A stretch of DNA of 64,000 bases from JABDQA01 sp963824415 (GTDB lineage Bacteria > Desulfobacterota > Desulfobulbia > Desulfobulbales > Desulfocapsaceae), in contig CAWGPM010000004.1 in NCBI GenBank assembly GCA_963824415.1, positions 1 to 64,000 on the forward strand, given 5' to 3'. Shown here in pieces: positions 19,372 through 28,387 of this stretch; the stretch's first letter is position 1, and each line of letters begins with the position of its first letter. The notes beneath the pieces were generated by a model, which was not told where the DNA came from, made no database searches, and saw only the letters and a program-made list of their open reading frames with translations. The position numbers and the translations under genes are program-made.

Positions 19372-19400
19372 TTGTATTGTCATTGCATGAATGGTATAAA
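19372..19400 (+). promoter_or_regulatory. Probable promoter of the aldehyde dehydrogenase operon
   Basis: TTGTAT (19372-19377) and TATAAA (19395-19400) are separated by 17 bp. The gene starts about 120 nt downstream, leaving a leader without an obvious terminator. Confidence 0.5.
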
Positions 19401-19523
19401 ACGTTCGACAGAGGGTAAAGTCGCCAGAAACGTCGGCGCAGGGGATCGACTTTGATACGGTTGTTTATATGATCGGCAGACCCGCCGTCGAAAGACAAGC
19501 AAAAAAAGAATAGGAGACCAACG

Positions 19524-20927
19524 ATGGCACGACCAATAACAGAAGAGGAAAAACAATACGCCCAGGAGTTGCTCGCCCGCGCACGGCTGGCCCAGAAGCA
19601 GATTGACGCCTTAGGTCAAGCCGCTGTTGACCGTGCAATCCAGGCCGTAGCCTGGGCTACTGCTAATGAGAAAACCTTCACCCGGCTTGCCCGTATGGGG
19701 GTTGATGAGAGCGGTCTCGGAGACTGGGAGGGCCGGCCGAATAAACGCTTCAAGATCAAAGGAATACTCCGCGATGCCCTGCGTCAGAAAAGCATCGGGG
19801 TGGTGGAGGAAATACCGGAAAAAGGCTTGGTCAAATACGCCAAGCCCGTTGGAGTGATCGCCGCCCTCGTACCTACGACTAATCCCGCCTTGACGCCGCC
19901 GGGGATGGGCATCTATGCCTTGAAGGCCAAAAATGCAGTGATATTCTCGCCGCATCCCAGGGCCAAGAAGACGACGATCGAGACGGTGGCTGTAATGCGC
20001 AAGGCTTTGAAAAAAATAGGCTTGCCGGAAGATTTATATGTTTGCGCCGAACGGCCGTCTATCCCGCTCGCCCAGGAATTAATGGGAATCTGTGATCTTA
20101 CCATCGCTACCGGCGGACCGGCCATGGCCAAGTCTGCTCACAGTTCGGGCAAGCCCGCCTATGCAGCAGGCCAGGGTAACTCGACGATGGTTATCGATGA
20201 GACGGCCGATATAAAAGAAGCGGCGCATAACACCATGCTCAGCAAGATGTCCGATTTCGGTTCCGGCTGCTCGGCCGACGGCAACCTCGTCGTCGAGGCA
20301 ACCATCTACGATGCGTTTCTCGAACAACTGCAGCAGGAAGGCGGCTACCTGGTAAACGATGAGCAAAAGGCAAAGCTCGAACCGGTGCTCTGGCAGGATG
20401 GGCACAGGACCATCGACACCATCGCCTGCCCCGCCCGGGTCATCGCAGAGAAGGCCGGCTTCACCATTCCTGAGGACAAGAAGTTCTTAATTGTCAGAGA
20501 AGAGCGGATAGGCACGGACTATCCTTTTTCTACCGAAAAACTCGGCACCCTGCTGTCGATATTCAAATACAGCGGCTTCGAGAATGCCTTGAAAATGGTG
20601 GAGCAGATTTACGCAACCCAGGGCCGGGGCCACTCGTGCGGCATCTACAGCTTTAATGACGAGCACATCCATCAACTGGCGCTCACGGCACCGGTGAGCA
20701 GGATGATGGTCCGCCAGCCCCAGTCCAAAGCCAATGCCGGCAGCTTTACAAATGGCATGCCAATGACTTCCAGCATGGGTTGCGGGGTCTGGGCCGGAAA
20801 CATCAGCAACGAGAATTTATCCTTAAAGCACTACCTGAACTATACCTGGGTTTCCCGGCCAATCCCCGAGGACAAACCCAGCGATGAAGAGTTGTTCGGC
20901 GAATTCTACAATACCGAGACATGGTGA
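19524..20927 (+). CDS. CoA-acylating aldehyde dehydrogenase, sulfoacetaldehyde-dehydrogenase-like
   Basis: NAD(P)-dependent dehydrogenase interconverting an aldehyde and its acyl-CoA. The fold matches the acylating branch (EutE/PduP/AdhE/SauS). The N-terminal half has PVGVIAALVPTTNPALTP and ATGGPAMAKSAHSSGKPA for coenzyme binding, and the catalytic cysteine is C249 in SKMSDFGSGCSADG. My impression is closest resemblance to SauS-type sulfoacetaldehyde dehydrogenases, but the substrate is not provable here. 467 residues, with GAGACC before the ATG. A thiamine-diphosphate enzyme follows in the same direction. Confidence 0.8.
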   Translation: MARPITEEEKQYAQELLARARLAQKQIDALGQAAVDRAIQAVAWATANEKTFTRLARMGVDESGLGDWEGRPNKRFKIKGILRDALRQKSIGVVEEIPEKGLVKYAKPVGVIAALVPTTNPALTPPGMGIYALKAKNAVIFSPHPRAKKTTIETVAVMRKALKKIGLPEDLYVCAERPSIPLAQELMGICDLTIATGGPAMAKSAHSSGKPAYAAGQGNSTMVIDETADIKEAAHNTMLSKMSDFGSGCSADGNLVVEATIYDAFLEQLQQEGGYLVNDEQKAKLEPVLWQDGHRTIDTIACPARVIAEKAGFTIPEDKKFLIVREERIGTDYPFSTEKLGTLLSIFKYSGFENALKMVEQIYATQGRGHSCGIYSFNDEHIHQLALTAPVSRMMVRQPQSKANAGSFTNGMPMTSSMGCGVWAGNISNENLSLKHYLNYTWVSRPIPEDKPSDEELFGEFYNTETW

Positions 20928-21060
20928 GATTGATACCGGAAAGAACTCAGACCATCAGTCTTCATGACGGCCGGCAAGCAGGATTTACGCGGTGCTTGTC
21001 GTGCTGTTTTTACAAGACCTTAAAACCCGGCAACCTGAGCCGGTATAAACGGAGGAAACC

Positions 21061-22821
21061 ATGAAAGGTCCTGTCGCAACCCTATTAGTCGATTATCTTG
21101 AAGATCGCGGAGTTGAGCATATCTTCGGCCTGTGCGGTCACACGAATATTGCCGTGCTGTCCGCGCTGGAGAACAGTTCGATCAAATTCATCAATGTCCG
21201 TCACGAGCAGATTGCCTCGCATGCGGCCGACGGTTACGCCAGGGTCACCGGGCGGGCTTCTGTGGTGATGACTCACCTGGGACCGGGTCTGACCAACGCT
21301 GCAACGGGCGTTGCCAATGCAGCTTTGGACTGCATCCCTATGGTGGTCATCGCCGGCGATATACCGAGTCACTACTATGGCAAGCATCCACATCAGGAGG
21401 TCAACCTGCATGCGGACGGTGCCCAGGGTGAAATCTATCGTCCTTTCGTCAAGCGGGTATGGCGGGTGGAGCGTCCCGAACTTCTGCCGGAAATCATGGA
21501 GAAGGCTTTCCAGCTGGCGGAAAGCGGCCAGCCCGGGCCGGTGCTGGTCGATGTCCCGATGGATATCTTTTCCCTGGAAGTTGAGGCTGAGTTATTCGAA
21601 CGTCAGAAGAAGAACACCAGAAATCTCATTAAACCGTCACTTGATGAAGCCACCGCAGAGAAGATTGTCGATCGCCTGTTGTCGGCCAAGAAGCCTGTTA
21701 TTTATGCCGGAGGAGGAGTTCTGCTAGCCAAAGCCTCGGCGGAACTGCGGGACCTTGTCGATCTCCTCAGCCTGCCCGTTGCGCACAGCCTGATGGGCAA
21801 AGGCGCACTGCCGGACGATCATCCGTTCATTCTCGGGATGACCGGTTTCTGGGGTACCAAATATATTAACGAAGCATGCCGTACCGCAGATCTCATTCTG
21901 GGGCTGGGTACCCGCTTCAAAGAGGCGGACTGCAGTTCCTGGTATCCGGAGTATACCTTCGACAGTTCCCAGACTGCCTTTATTCAGATCGACATCGAAC
22001 CAAGCGAGATAGGCCGTAATTATCCCGTAGAGATTGGCGCGGTTGCCGACCTCAAGCAGGCGCTTGGCGCTCTGGTTAAGGTTGCTCGATCACGAGTACC
22101 GCAAGGCGTTGACAGAAACAAATTGCAAGGCGAGATCGCCCGGGATAGGGCGGAATTCAAACAGCGCAATGTCGAAATGGAGCAAAGCAATGCCTTTCCG
22201 ATGATGCCTGAGCGGATACTCGCTGAAGTGCGTGAAGTACTGCCCCGGGACGCCATAATCACGACGGATGTCGGCTGGAACAAGAACGGAGTCGGCCAGC
22301 AGTTCCCCATCTACGAACCCGGCAGTATCCTCATTCCGGGCGGCTTCGCCACCATGGGTTTTGGCGGGGCGGCAGCGCTCGGGGCCAAACTGGCCAACCC
22401 CGACAAAGTTGTCATAGCGCTGATTGGAGATGGAGGATTCGGGCAGAATCCAGCCTTGCTCGCAACTGCCCGGCATGAAAATATCGCGGTTATCTTTCTG
22501 ATTATGGATAATGATGCTTTCGGCACGATTGCCGGACTCCAGAAGGCACATTTCAGCACGACCTTTGGAACCGTTTTTACAAAAGACGGGCAGTCAACCT
22601 CGCCGGATTATGCAGCGATCGCCCGGGCATACGGTATTGAAGGGATAAGAGTCAATACGGCCGAAGAGTTCAAACCGGCCCTGATCAACTCGATTGCATT
22701 AAACAAACCGGTTGTTTTAGAGGTGCCGATGATCAACAATCCGGTGCCGACCGACGGTCACTGGAATATTCTGGACATCTACTCACCGGGCAAGAACATT
22801 GGCCATGTGAGCACCGATTGA
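21061..22821 (+). CDS. Thiamine-diphosphate-dependent enzyme, acetolactate-synthase-like
   Basis: ThDP lyase/ligase of 586 residues with three domains. The N-terminal pyrimidine domain carries the cofactor-activating glutamate in VRHEQIASHAADGYARVTGR, the central domain is present, and the C-terminal pyrophosphate domain has GDGGFGQNPALL...MDNDAFG. Glyoxylate carboligase lacks the glutamate, so it is not that, and it differs from Xsc sulfoacetaldehyde acetyltransferase at the N-terminus. No small regulatory subunit is nearby. GGAGG precedes the ATG. Pairing with an acylating aldehyde dehydrogenase suggests C-C bond cleavage to an aldehyde or acyl unit. Confidence 0.75.
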   Translation: MKGPVATLLVDYLEDRGVEHIFGLCGHTNIAVLSALENSSIKFINVRHEQIASHAADGYARVTGRASVVMTHLGPGLTNAATGVANAALDCIPMVVIAGDIPSHYYGKHPHQEVNLHADGAQGEIYRPFVKRVWRVERPELLPEIMEKAFQLAESGQPGPVLVDVPMDIFSLEVEAELFERQKKNTRNLIKPSLDEATAEKIVDRLLSAKKPVIYAGGGVLLAKASAELRDLVDLLSLPVAHSLMGKGALPDDHPFILGMTGFWGTKYINEACRTADLILGLGTRFKEADCSSWYPEYTFDSSQTAFIQIDIEPSEIGRNYPVEIGAVADLKQALGALVKVARSRVPQGVDRNKLQGEIARDRAEFKQRNVEMEQSNAFPMMPERILAEVREVLPRDAIITTDVGWNKNGVGQQFPIYEPGSILIPGGFATMGFGGAAALGAKLANPDKVVIALIGDGGFGQNPALLATARHENIAVIFLIMDNDAFGTIAGLQKAHFSTTFGTVFTKDGQSTSPDYAAIARAYGIEGIRVNTAEEFKPALINSIALNKPVVLEVPMINNPVPTDGHWNILDIYSPGKNIGHVSTD

Positions 22822-22862
22822 TGGGGTGACCGGATCCCTGTCATATCCTTATGACATCTGGG

Positions 22863-22899
22863 GCCGCTCAGTTCGACATGGTAAGTCGAACTGAGCGGC
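22863..22899 (+). promoter_or_regulatory. Perfect 15-bp hairpin between the ThDP gene and gntR
   Basis: GCCGCTCAGTTCGAC is repeated as its exact reverse complement after a 7-nt loop ATGGTAA. It starts 42 nt after the ThDP stop and ends 12 nt before the regulator start. No T run follows. It may be a terminator-like barrier, an mRNA stabiliser or the regulator's own operator. Confidence 0.65.
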
Positions 22900-22911
22900 T
22901 CAGCTGGAATT

Positions 22912-23610
22912 ATGAAAATAAGAAACAGCGCATCTGAAAAGCAGGCGGACGGGTCAACGAATATGATTCAGACTGGAACCATGAATGTATATGAGGCGTT
23001 GAAAAGTGATATCGTGATGGGGAATCTTTCTCCGGGCAGCAAGCTCAAGATGGAAATGCTCAAGGCGCGCTACGGAATGGGCGTCAACGTTATCAGGGAA
23101 AGCCTTGCCCGGCTGGCTACCGAAGACCTGGTCGATGCAGAGAACCAGAAAGGCTTCAGGGTAGCCCGAACCTCGGTGAGCCGGCTCAAAGATCTGGTTC
23201 GCCTGCGCATCCTCTTCGAAACAGACGGAGTAAAGCACTCGATTGAAAACGGCGGCATCGACTGGGAGACAAATCTGGTGGCGGCCTATCACAAGCTTGA
23301 ATATATTGAAAAGAAAATGCAGAAGGACGAGGAAGCGCACTGTATCAATTGGTACGAGTGTGACCGGGACTTCCACAACTCATTGATATCCGCCTGTGGA
23401 TCAGAGCTTCACATCGACTTCCATCGGCGCGTGTTCGAACAGTATCGTCAGTATGTAATGGTGGACCTGAAAACCAATGGATTTCGAGGCGGTGCCATCA
23501 TCAGGGAGCATAAGGATATTCTCGAAGCTGCGCTCGATCGGGATTTTAATAGATGCTGCAAGTCCATAGAACTTCATCTGGGTAATTTTTTTCAACAGAT
23601 AGCTTCGTGA
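22912..23610 (+). CDS. GntR-family transcriptional regulator (FadR/FCD type)
   Basis: An N-terminal winged helix (about residues 22-90: YEALKSDIVMGNLSPGSKL...VIRESLARLATEDLV) is followed by an all-helical FCD ligand domain with the metal-binding histidines expected in FHNSLISACGS and REHKDILEAALDRD. 232 residues. Such regulators usually sense a carboxylic acid and repress the adjacent catabolic operon. The start is uncertain: ATG 22912, 22963 and 22981 are all in frame. Confidence 0.85.
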   Translation: MKIRNSASEKQADGSTNMIQTGTMNVYEALKSDIVMGNLSPGSKLKMEMLKARYGMGVNVIRESLARLATEDLVDAENQKGFRVARTSVSRLKDLVRLRILFETDGVKHSIENGGIDWETNLVAAYHKLEYIEKKMQKDEEAHCINWYECDRDFHNSLISACGSELHIDFHRRVFEQYRQYVMVDLKTNGFRGGAIIREHKDILEAALDRDFNRCCKSIELHLGNFFQQIAS

Positions 23611-23653
23611 CAGATCGAGGTAACCGGTCAACCTCTGAGTGGAAAAAAACTAA

Positions 23654-24439
23654 ATGAAACTGAATCTGGAAGAGAAGGTCGTCCTCATCACGGGGGCAAG
23701 CAAGGGTATAGGTAGGGCAATTGCAGAAACATGTGCCTCAGAAGGTGCCAGTCTTGCTCTTTGTGCCCGGACCGAAAAGGACTTAGTCAGGGCCGCATCC
23801 GATTTGAGCCGACGGTTCAATATTGACACGCTCCCCGTTGCTGCTGATCTGAGCCGCCTCGAGGGGGTAAGGGATTGTGTGGAGCGCGTGGTGGCTCACT
23901 TTTCCAGAATAGATACCCTCGTCAACGTCGCTGGAGCCATACGACCTGGGACACTTTTATCCAAGCCGGACGCCGACTGGCTGGAGGATTATGACCTCAA
24001 GCTTTTTGGCTATGTTCGTATGATGCGTGAGGTGTTTCCCCTGATGAAAAAGAATGGCGGCCGTATTATCAATATAATCGGCAGTGCTGGGCGATGCGCT
24101 GATCCTGCCTATATCGCCGGCGGAGGGGCAAATGCTGCTTTGATGAATATTACCAAAGCGGCAGCGGTAGAGGGTGGCCCACACAATATACTGATAAATG
24201 GGATCAATCCGGGCCCCACGCGCACCGAAAGGTGGGACAAAATCAACAGCCACCTGTCCGCTGAGTGGGGGCTGCCTATTGACGAGGTGATAGCTCTCCG
24301 TCTTAAGGGAAATCCGCTTGGCCGGCCGGTTGACCCTGCTTCTATCGCAGCGATGGTTGCGTTTCTGGCTTCATCGCGCGCTGCTGATATAAACGGTGCA
24401 ATAATTGAAATGGACGGCGGCTCAAACCCTTGCCTCTGA
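23654..24439 (+). CDS. Short-chain dehydrogenase/reductase lacking the Tyr-x3-Lys motif
   Basis: Rossmann-fold SDR of 261 residues with the cofactor motif TGASKGIG (14-21) and catalytic-type Ser144. Where the classical tyrosine and lysine are expected (13 and 17 residues after the serine) there is GGGANAAL, so the YxxxK motif is missing; a tyrosine occurs earlier, at 153. The C-terminus INGAIIEMDGG is normal. It may be a divergent SDR subgroup with altered chemistry or a non-catalytic member. It follows gntR by 43 nt. Confidence 0.8.
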   Translation: MKLNLEEKVVLITGASKGIGRAIAETCASEGASLALCARTEKDLVRAASDLSRRFNIDTLPVAADLSRLEGVRDCVERVVAHFSRIDTLVNVAGAIRPGTLLSKPDADWLEDYDLKLFGYVRMMREVFPLMKKNGGRIINIIGSAGRCADPAYIAGGGANAALMNITKAAAVEGGPHNILINGINPGPTRTERWDKINSHLSAEWGLPIDEVIALRLKGNPLGRPVDPASIAAMVAFLASSRAADINGAIIEMDGGSNPCL

Positions 24440-24753
24440 AGGTGGAGGCCTGTGAAATAGAAAAACGGTGATTGCGGTTAAACCTTTTTGTGACTCGATC
24501 AGCAGAAAAAAACTCAATCTTAATTTCATTTAAACCTGGCCTTCGTTTTGATTTGCCTTTAATGACCAGTAGAGTTATCCTAACAGGCGGAACGCTCTGT
24601 TATTAAAAGGGTCGCATCTTTTATTGAAGCATCAATGATAAGGGAGAATGTGTTTCTGGTTCGGTTCAGATAAGATCTAACCGGAGCGGAGTAATGTCTT
24701 GAGGCCCGAGAAAGTGAATTACATAAGACGAATAAAGGTATAGGGAATCCAAA
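24440..24753. other. Intergenic region upstream of the IclR gene
   Basis: About 310 AT-rich bases between the SDR gene and the IclR regulator. No gene, repeat or clear terminator is visible. Confidence 0.5.
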
Positions 24754-25548
24754 TTGGTGCAAAGAAAGAAACAGCCTACTAAATCGTCGGCGCCTATCGT
24801 TGACAGCCTTGCAACGGCTCTAAGTCTTCTTGATTATTTTACCATCAGAGAACCGGAGCTCTCTCTTCGCGAGCTAAGCGAAAAATCAGGACTCTATAAG
24901 AGCCGTATCCACAGGCTATGCGCCACTCTTGTTCTGTGTGATTTTCTTACCCGCATGCCCTCGTCAACATACCGGCTCGGTCCAAAACTCATGGCTCTTG
25001 GGAAAATTTATGAGAACACCAACACCCTCGTGACAATTTCTCGGCCTATCATGAAGCGCCTGGCTGAGGATGCTGGCGAGTCTGTCGCTCTTTTCCAACT
25101 CGATGGAGAAACATCCTTTTGTCTCTCGCGTGAATACGGGTCCTCAAGTCTTGTGTTCACCATCCAGGAAGGGGATAACATGGAATTGCACGCCTCTGCG
25201 GCCGGCAGAATTCTGCTGACCTATGGCCCCAAAGAGTTATGCAAGAAAATACTCAATCAAACTGAATTCGAGAAATTTACATCTGAAACTATTACCAACC
25301 CCAAGAGATTAAAAAAAGAGCTTGATATCATTAAAAAACGCGGCTACGCGGTCAATAGAGGAGAACGCGAACTTGAAGTTGCAGCCATCGCTGCGCCTAT
25401 CTTTAATCATGACAATACAGTCGATTCGAGCCTGGCAATCGTTGGCCCGGTGCAGCGTTTTTCCAGCGCTCGTGAGGGTGATATTGCAAAAAGTCTTTTG
25501 CAGGCAGCACGTAGAATCTCTGAGTTGCTTGGGGCCCCTGTAAGATAA
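24754..25548 (+). CDS. IclR-family transcriptional regulator
   Basis: 264 residues. The N-terminal winged helix-turn-helix (about 15-80: LATALSLLDYFT...LSLRELSEKSGLYKSRIHRLCATL) is followed by the IclR ligand-binding domain with LHASAAGRILLTY and the KRGYAVNRGERELEVAAIAAPIF loop. The start appears to be TTG 24754, or GTG one codon later; no ATG is available. It probably controls the downstream SDR or transport genes. Confidence 0.87.
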   Translation: MVQRKKQPTKSSAPIVDSLATALSLLDYFTIREPELSLRELSEKSGLYKSRIHRLCATLVLCDFLTRMPSSTYRLGPKLMALGKIYENTNTLVTISRPIMKRLAEDAGESVALFQLDGETSFCLSREYGSSSLVFTIQEGDNMELHASAAGRILLTYGPKELCKKILNQTEFEKFTSETITNPKRLKKELDIIKKRGYAVNRGERELEVAAIAAPIFNHDNTVDSSLAIVGPVQRFSSAREGDIAKSLLQAARRISELLGAPVR

Positions 25549-25774
25549 GGTGACGTCTCCTCCAGCCAGCCCAAGAAATAACAGTTTGCCTGGAATCCCC
25601 CCTACCGCACACGGCCTGATAAGGGTTAGCTGTAACGACTAGCGTGCCTGACGCATCAGCCATCTTTGCTTTAAACAATGGCGCTGCTGGTGAAAGTGTA
25701 ATATCCGGACTTACGGGGACATCAGGCAGGGGCAGAATGCCTAACTATAAATACAACTATTAAAAGGAAGTAAA

Positions 25775-26515
25775 ATGGAAAAGAATTTGTCCGGCCAAGC
25801 GGCTATCGTTACAGGAGGTGCGCGCGGTATTGGCCTGGGGATTGCCAGAGAGCTTGCTGATCGGGGATGCAGAGTCTCTTTATGGGACCTTTCCTTCGAT
25901 TCATTTGCTGGCGAAAGTGCGGGTTTTAGTCCAGCCCTGCTGCAAAAGGTAGATATAACCGATCTGGCTGCTGTACAGGAAGCTTATGCAGAAAGTAAAA
26001 AAGCCTTGGGAAAAATCGATATACTCATCAATAACGCGGGCATTAACGGCCCGGTAATTGATAGTTGGGAATACCCCACTGAAGCCTGGGACAAGGTCCT
26101 GCAGGTGAACCTGACCGGTGTATTTTATTGCACCAGAACCGTTATTCCAGACATGCGTGCCCGCAAGAGCGGACGCATTATCAATATCGCTTCCATGGCC
26201 GGCAAGAACGGCGTGCCTGGCATATGTGCCTACGCTGCAGCCAAGGGTGGACTCATCGCCTTCACCAAGACTGTTGCCCGCGAACTGGCGAGCAGCGGAG
26301 TTTTTGTCAACGCTGTCGCGCCGGCGCTGACTGAGACCGAACTCTTTGCTCAGATGACCCCCGAGCACATCAAAGCGATGACAGCTAAAATTCCTATGGG
26401 ACGCGCTGTTAAAATTGAGGACGTTGCCAGAACGGTGGCCTGGATAGCGAGTCCGGAGTGCAGTTTTACAACCGGTTTCACTTTCGATGTCTCTGGCGGC
26501 CGGGCAGTGTATTAA
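25775..26515 (+). CDS. Short-chain dehydrogenase/reductase (FabG-like)
   Basis: Classical SDR of 246 residues with TGGARGIG (13-20), NNAG, the catalytic Ser in IASMAG and the intact Tyr-x3-Lys in YAAAK. A sound ribosome site AAAAGGAAGT precedes the ATG. It probably oxidises a secondary alcohol of the pathway substrate. Unlike the SDR at 23.7 kb it retains all catalytic residues. Confidence 0.85.
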   Translation: MEKNLSGQAAIVTGGARGIGLGIARELADRGCRVSLWDLSFDSFAGESAGFSPALLQKVDITDLAAVQEAYAESKKALGKIDILINNAGINGPVIDSWEYPTEAWDKVLQVNLTGVFYCTRTVIPDMRARKSGRIINIASMAGKNGVPGICAYAAAKGGLIAFTKTVARELASSGVFVNAVAPALTETELFAQMTPEHIKAMTAKIPMGRAVKIEDVARTVAWIASPECSFTTGFTFDVSGGRAVY

Positions 26516-27215
26516 AGATCTTTGATGTTGCGGACGAAATCCACACCCATTTGTCCGCTGGCCCTGCATGGACCCTTTTCTTTGAGCCAAAATTTTCCTT
26601 CCAGGGAAGCGATAATTTCGGTGCTTTTCCTGCTGCTTGAGCAGATGCAGCCTTAAGAATCTAGAGCCTGATTTTTCTGCAAGGCAGACTCCTGCTGCAG
26701 GCCTTAAATGTTTTGTTTCAGGCACCTCCGTTCCGGCACGGTTCACAGGTACAAAGGTATGTTCTTTTCCCGGATAGGGGCTAAATCGAAATCATTTTGA
26801 AAATTATTGACAACCTCTTTTCGCGCCATTATCCTGCAGAGAAAAATACCGTTCTTTTGTGTGGAACTTGTTGCGTTATTCAACGGACAATCAACTTTAA
26901 AATCAGACTTTAGAGCCACTTGCAAAACGTCCTTTTCGCCCAAACTCTGCGTTATGCTCAAAATTTTATCCTCGGAATATTAGGTATATGCCTGCGTTAA
27001 AATTTTTCTCATGCCTTGATTTTGGACGAAAACCCTCATTTTACAAAAGGCTCTTTAAATAAAAGCTTTGTACCTCATAAATTTGTTATACTTAATTTAA
27101 CATGAAAAGCAGTTGGTCAAATTGACAGCAGTGTTTGGCTGCTCGTCAATTGCACTCTATAATTGAGAAAGGCAAGCATGCTATTTACCTTTCATCAAAA
27201 AAAGGAGAGGAAAGG
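26516..27215. other. Intergenic region upstream of the tct operon
   Basis: About 700 bases between the SDR and the tct transporter. It holds the 141-bp element listed separately, and a minus-strand open frame of 46 codons (26513-26653) that could be a gene remnant. The remaining AT-rich part must hold the tct promoter. Confidence 0.5.
26913..27053 (-). mobile_element. MITE-like 141-bp element, copy A
   Basis: A 141-bp unit runs from GAGCCACTTGCAAAA to TTTTACAAAAGGCTC, so its ends are imperfect inverted repeats of about 16 bp. It has no coding capacity. Its reverse complement aligns along its full length with copy B at 30919-31059, with roughly 85 percent identity by eye. It is flanked by TTTA on both sides (26909-26912 and 27054-27057), a possible target duplication. 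The strand is given relative to copy B. Confidence 0.75.
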
Positions 27216-27248
27216 ATGAAAGGCCCTCTTACATGCTGTTCCTACTGA
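27216..27248 (+). CDS. Possible 10-residue leader peptide before tctC
   Basis: ATG at 27216 follows a strong purine-rich site (AAAGGAGAGGAAAGG) and encodes MKGPLTCCSY then TGA. It lies about 80 nt before tctC. It may be a translated leader or a fortuitous start; I see no attenuator hairpin beside it. Confidence 0.3.
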   Translation: MKGPLTCCSY

Positions 27249-27326
27249 TTGGCGGATATTGTTGATACCCGCCTGAACATTATCCATCCGGTCAATCTTT
27301 CACCTAATGAAGAAGGAGGAGAAAAA

Positions 27327-28328
27327 ATGAAACGAACTCTTTTCATGCTATTTCTGGCTTTTACGCTAGCAGGTGCATTATCAGCGGTCTCTGCAGCGGA
27401 CTACCCTGAGAAGGACCTGCAAGGAGTGATTATGTGGGGTGCAGGGGGTGCTACGGATAACGTTGCCCGAGCCATTACCCCCAACGTGGAACCTTTTCTC
27501 AAAAAACAAATTATTCTGATCAACAAGCCCGGAGGAACTGGTGCAATTTCAACCCAGTACGTCTACAGTCAACCGTCGGATGGCTACACGCTTCTGATAG
27601 GGGCAGAAAACCCTCAGGTACACCGCATACTTAAACTCTCCGATATGGACTACAAGGATTTTTACCCAATCAACATCCTGGGCCGCGGGGTTGGGGTAAT
27701 TGTTGCGAACAACGACACCCCCTGGAATTCGTTTAAAGATTTGGTTGAAGACGCCAAGAAACGTCCCGGGGAAATTAAAATGGGCTCGACCGGTCCCGGA
27801 GGCTTGCCATATACTGTCGGAGCCATGATAAAAACAGTAACCGATTTTGACGTTACCGCGGTGCCGTTTAAGGGTGAGGGTCCGGGCGTTACCGCCCTGC
27901 TGGGTGGGCATGTGGACTTTATGCCGGCCGGCATCACCGCCGTACAGGAACATATACGAGCTGGCCGGGTAAAGGCCCTGGCCATCGTCTCCGACACTCC
28001 AGTTCCAGGGTCAGAAGATATTGCTCTGATAACCCAGGATTATAAGGATTTTGAAAGGTTCCTGCCTTGGGGGCCTTTTTACGGCGTATGGTGTAAAAGA
28101 GATGTTCCTGACGATATAAAAATGAAACTAGTGGAGGCCTTCAAAAAAGGTGCAGAGCAACCTAAGTTTCAGGAATTTTTAAAAGATTTTAACACAGTCT
28201 CGATGAACATCAGCGGTGAAGAAGCTGATGAATTTCTGAAAAAGTGGCAATCTGTTACCAACTGGATGTACGAATACGCCGGTGCGGCCGAGGTGTCTCC
28301 GGCTGAATTCGGTATTCCCAAGCCTTAA
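27327..28328 (+). CDS. tctC: Tripartite tricarboxylate transporter binding protein TctC
   Basis: Periplasmic solute-binding protein of a TTT system for carboxylic acids. ATG 27327 follows AAGGAGGA. A signal peptide occupies residues 1 to about 24 (SAVSA-A). Bug/TctC hallmarks are INKPGGTGAISTQYVYSQPSDGYTLL and the ligand-pocket region PFKGEGPGVTALLGGHVDFMPAG. 333 residues. First gene of tctCBA; a strong hairpin separates it from tctB. Confidence 0.9.
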   Translation: MKRTLFMLFLAFTLAGALSAVSAADYPEKDLQGVIMWGAGGATDNVARAITPNVEPFLKKQIILINKPGGTGAISTQYVYSQPSDGYTLLIGAENPQVHRILKLSDMDYKDFYPINILGRGVGVIVANNDTPWNSFKDLVEDAKKRPGEIKMGSTGPGGLPYTVGAMIKTVTDFDVTAVPFKGEGPGVTALLGGHVDFMPAGITAVQEHIRAGRVKALAIVSDTPVPGSEDIALITQDYKDFERFLPWGPFYGVWCKRDVPDDIKMKLVEAFKKGAEQPKFQEFLKDFNTVSMNISGEEADEFLKKWQSVTNWMYEYAGAAEVSPAEFGIPKP

Positions 28329-28341
28329 CCCAAAACCTGAA

Positions 28342-28375
28342 AATGGCCTCTCTGTTATTGTTCAGAGAGGCCATT
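28342..28375 (+). promoter_or_regulatory. Intercistronic stem-loop after tctC
   Basis: A perfect 13-bp stem (AATGGCCTCTCTG and its complement) with an 8-nt loop starts 13 nt after the tctC stop and ends 12 nt before tctB. No T run follows. It probably protects the tctC mRNA 3' end, raising binding protein over permease. Confidence 0.65.
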
Positions 28376-28387
28376 GATCCCCAGCCT

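Noticed and set aside
25403..25678. 91-codon minus-strand frame over the IclR gene end
   Set aside because: Overlaps a real gene, no ribosome site, no motifs.
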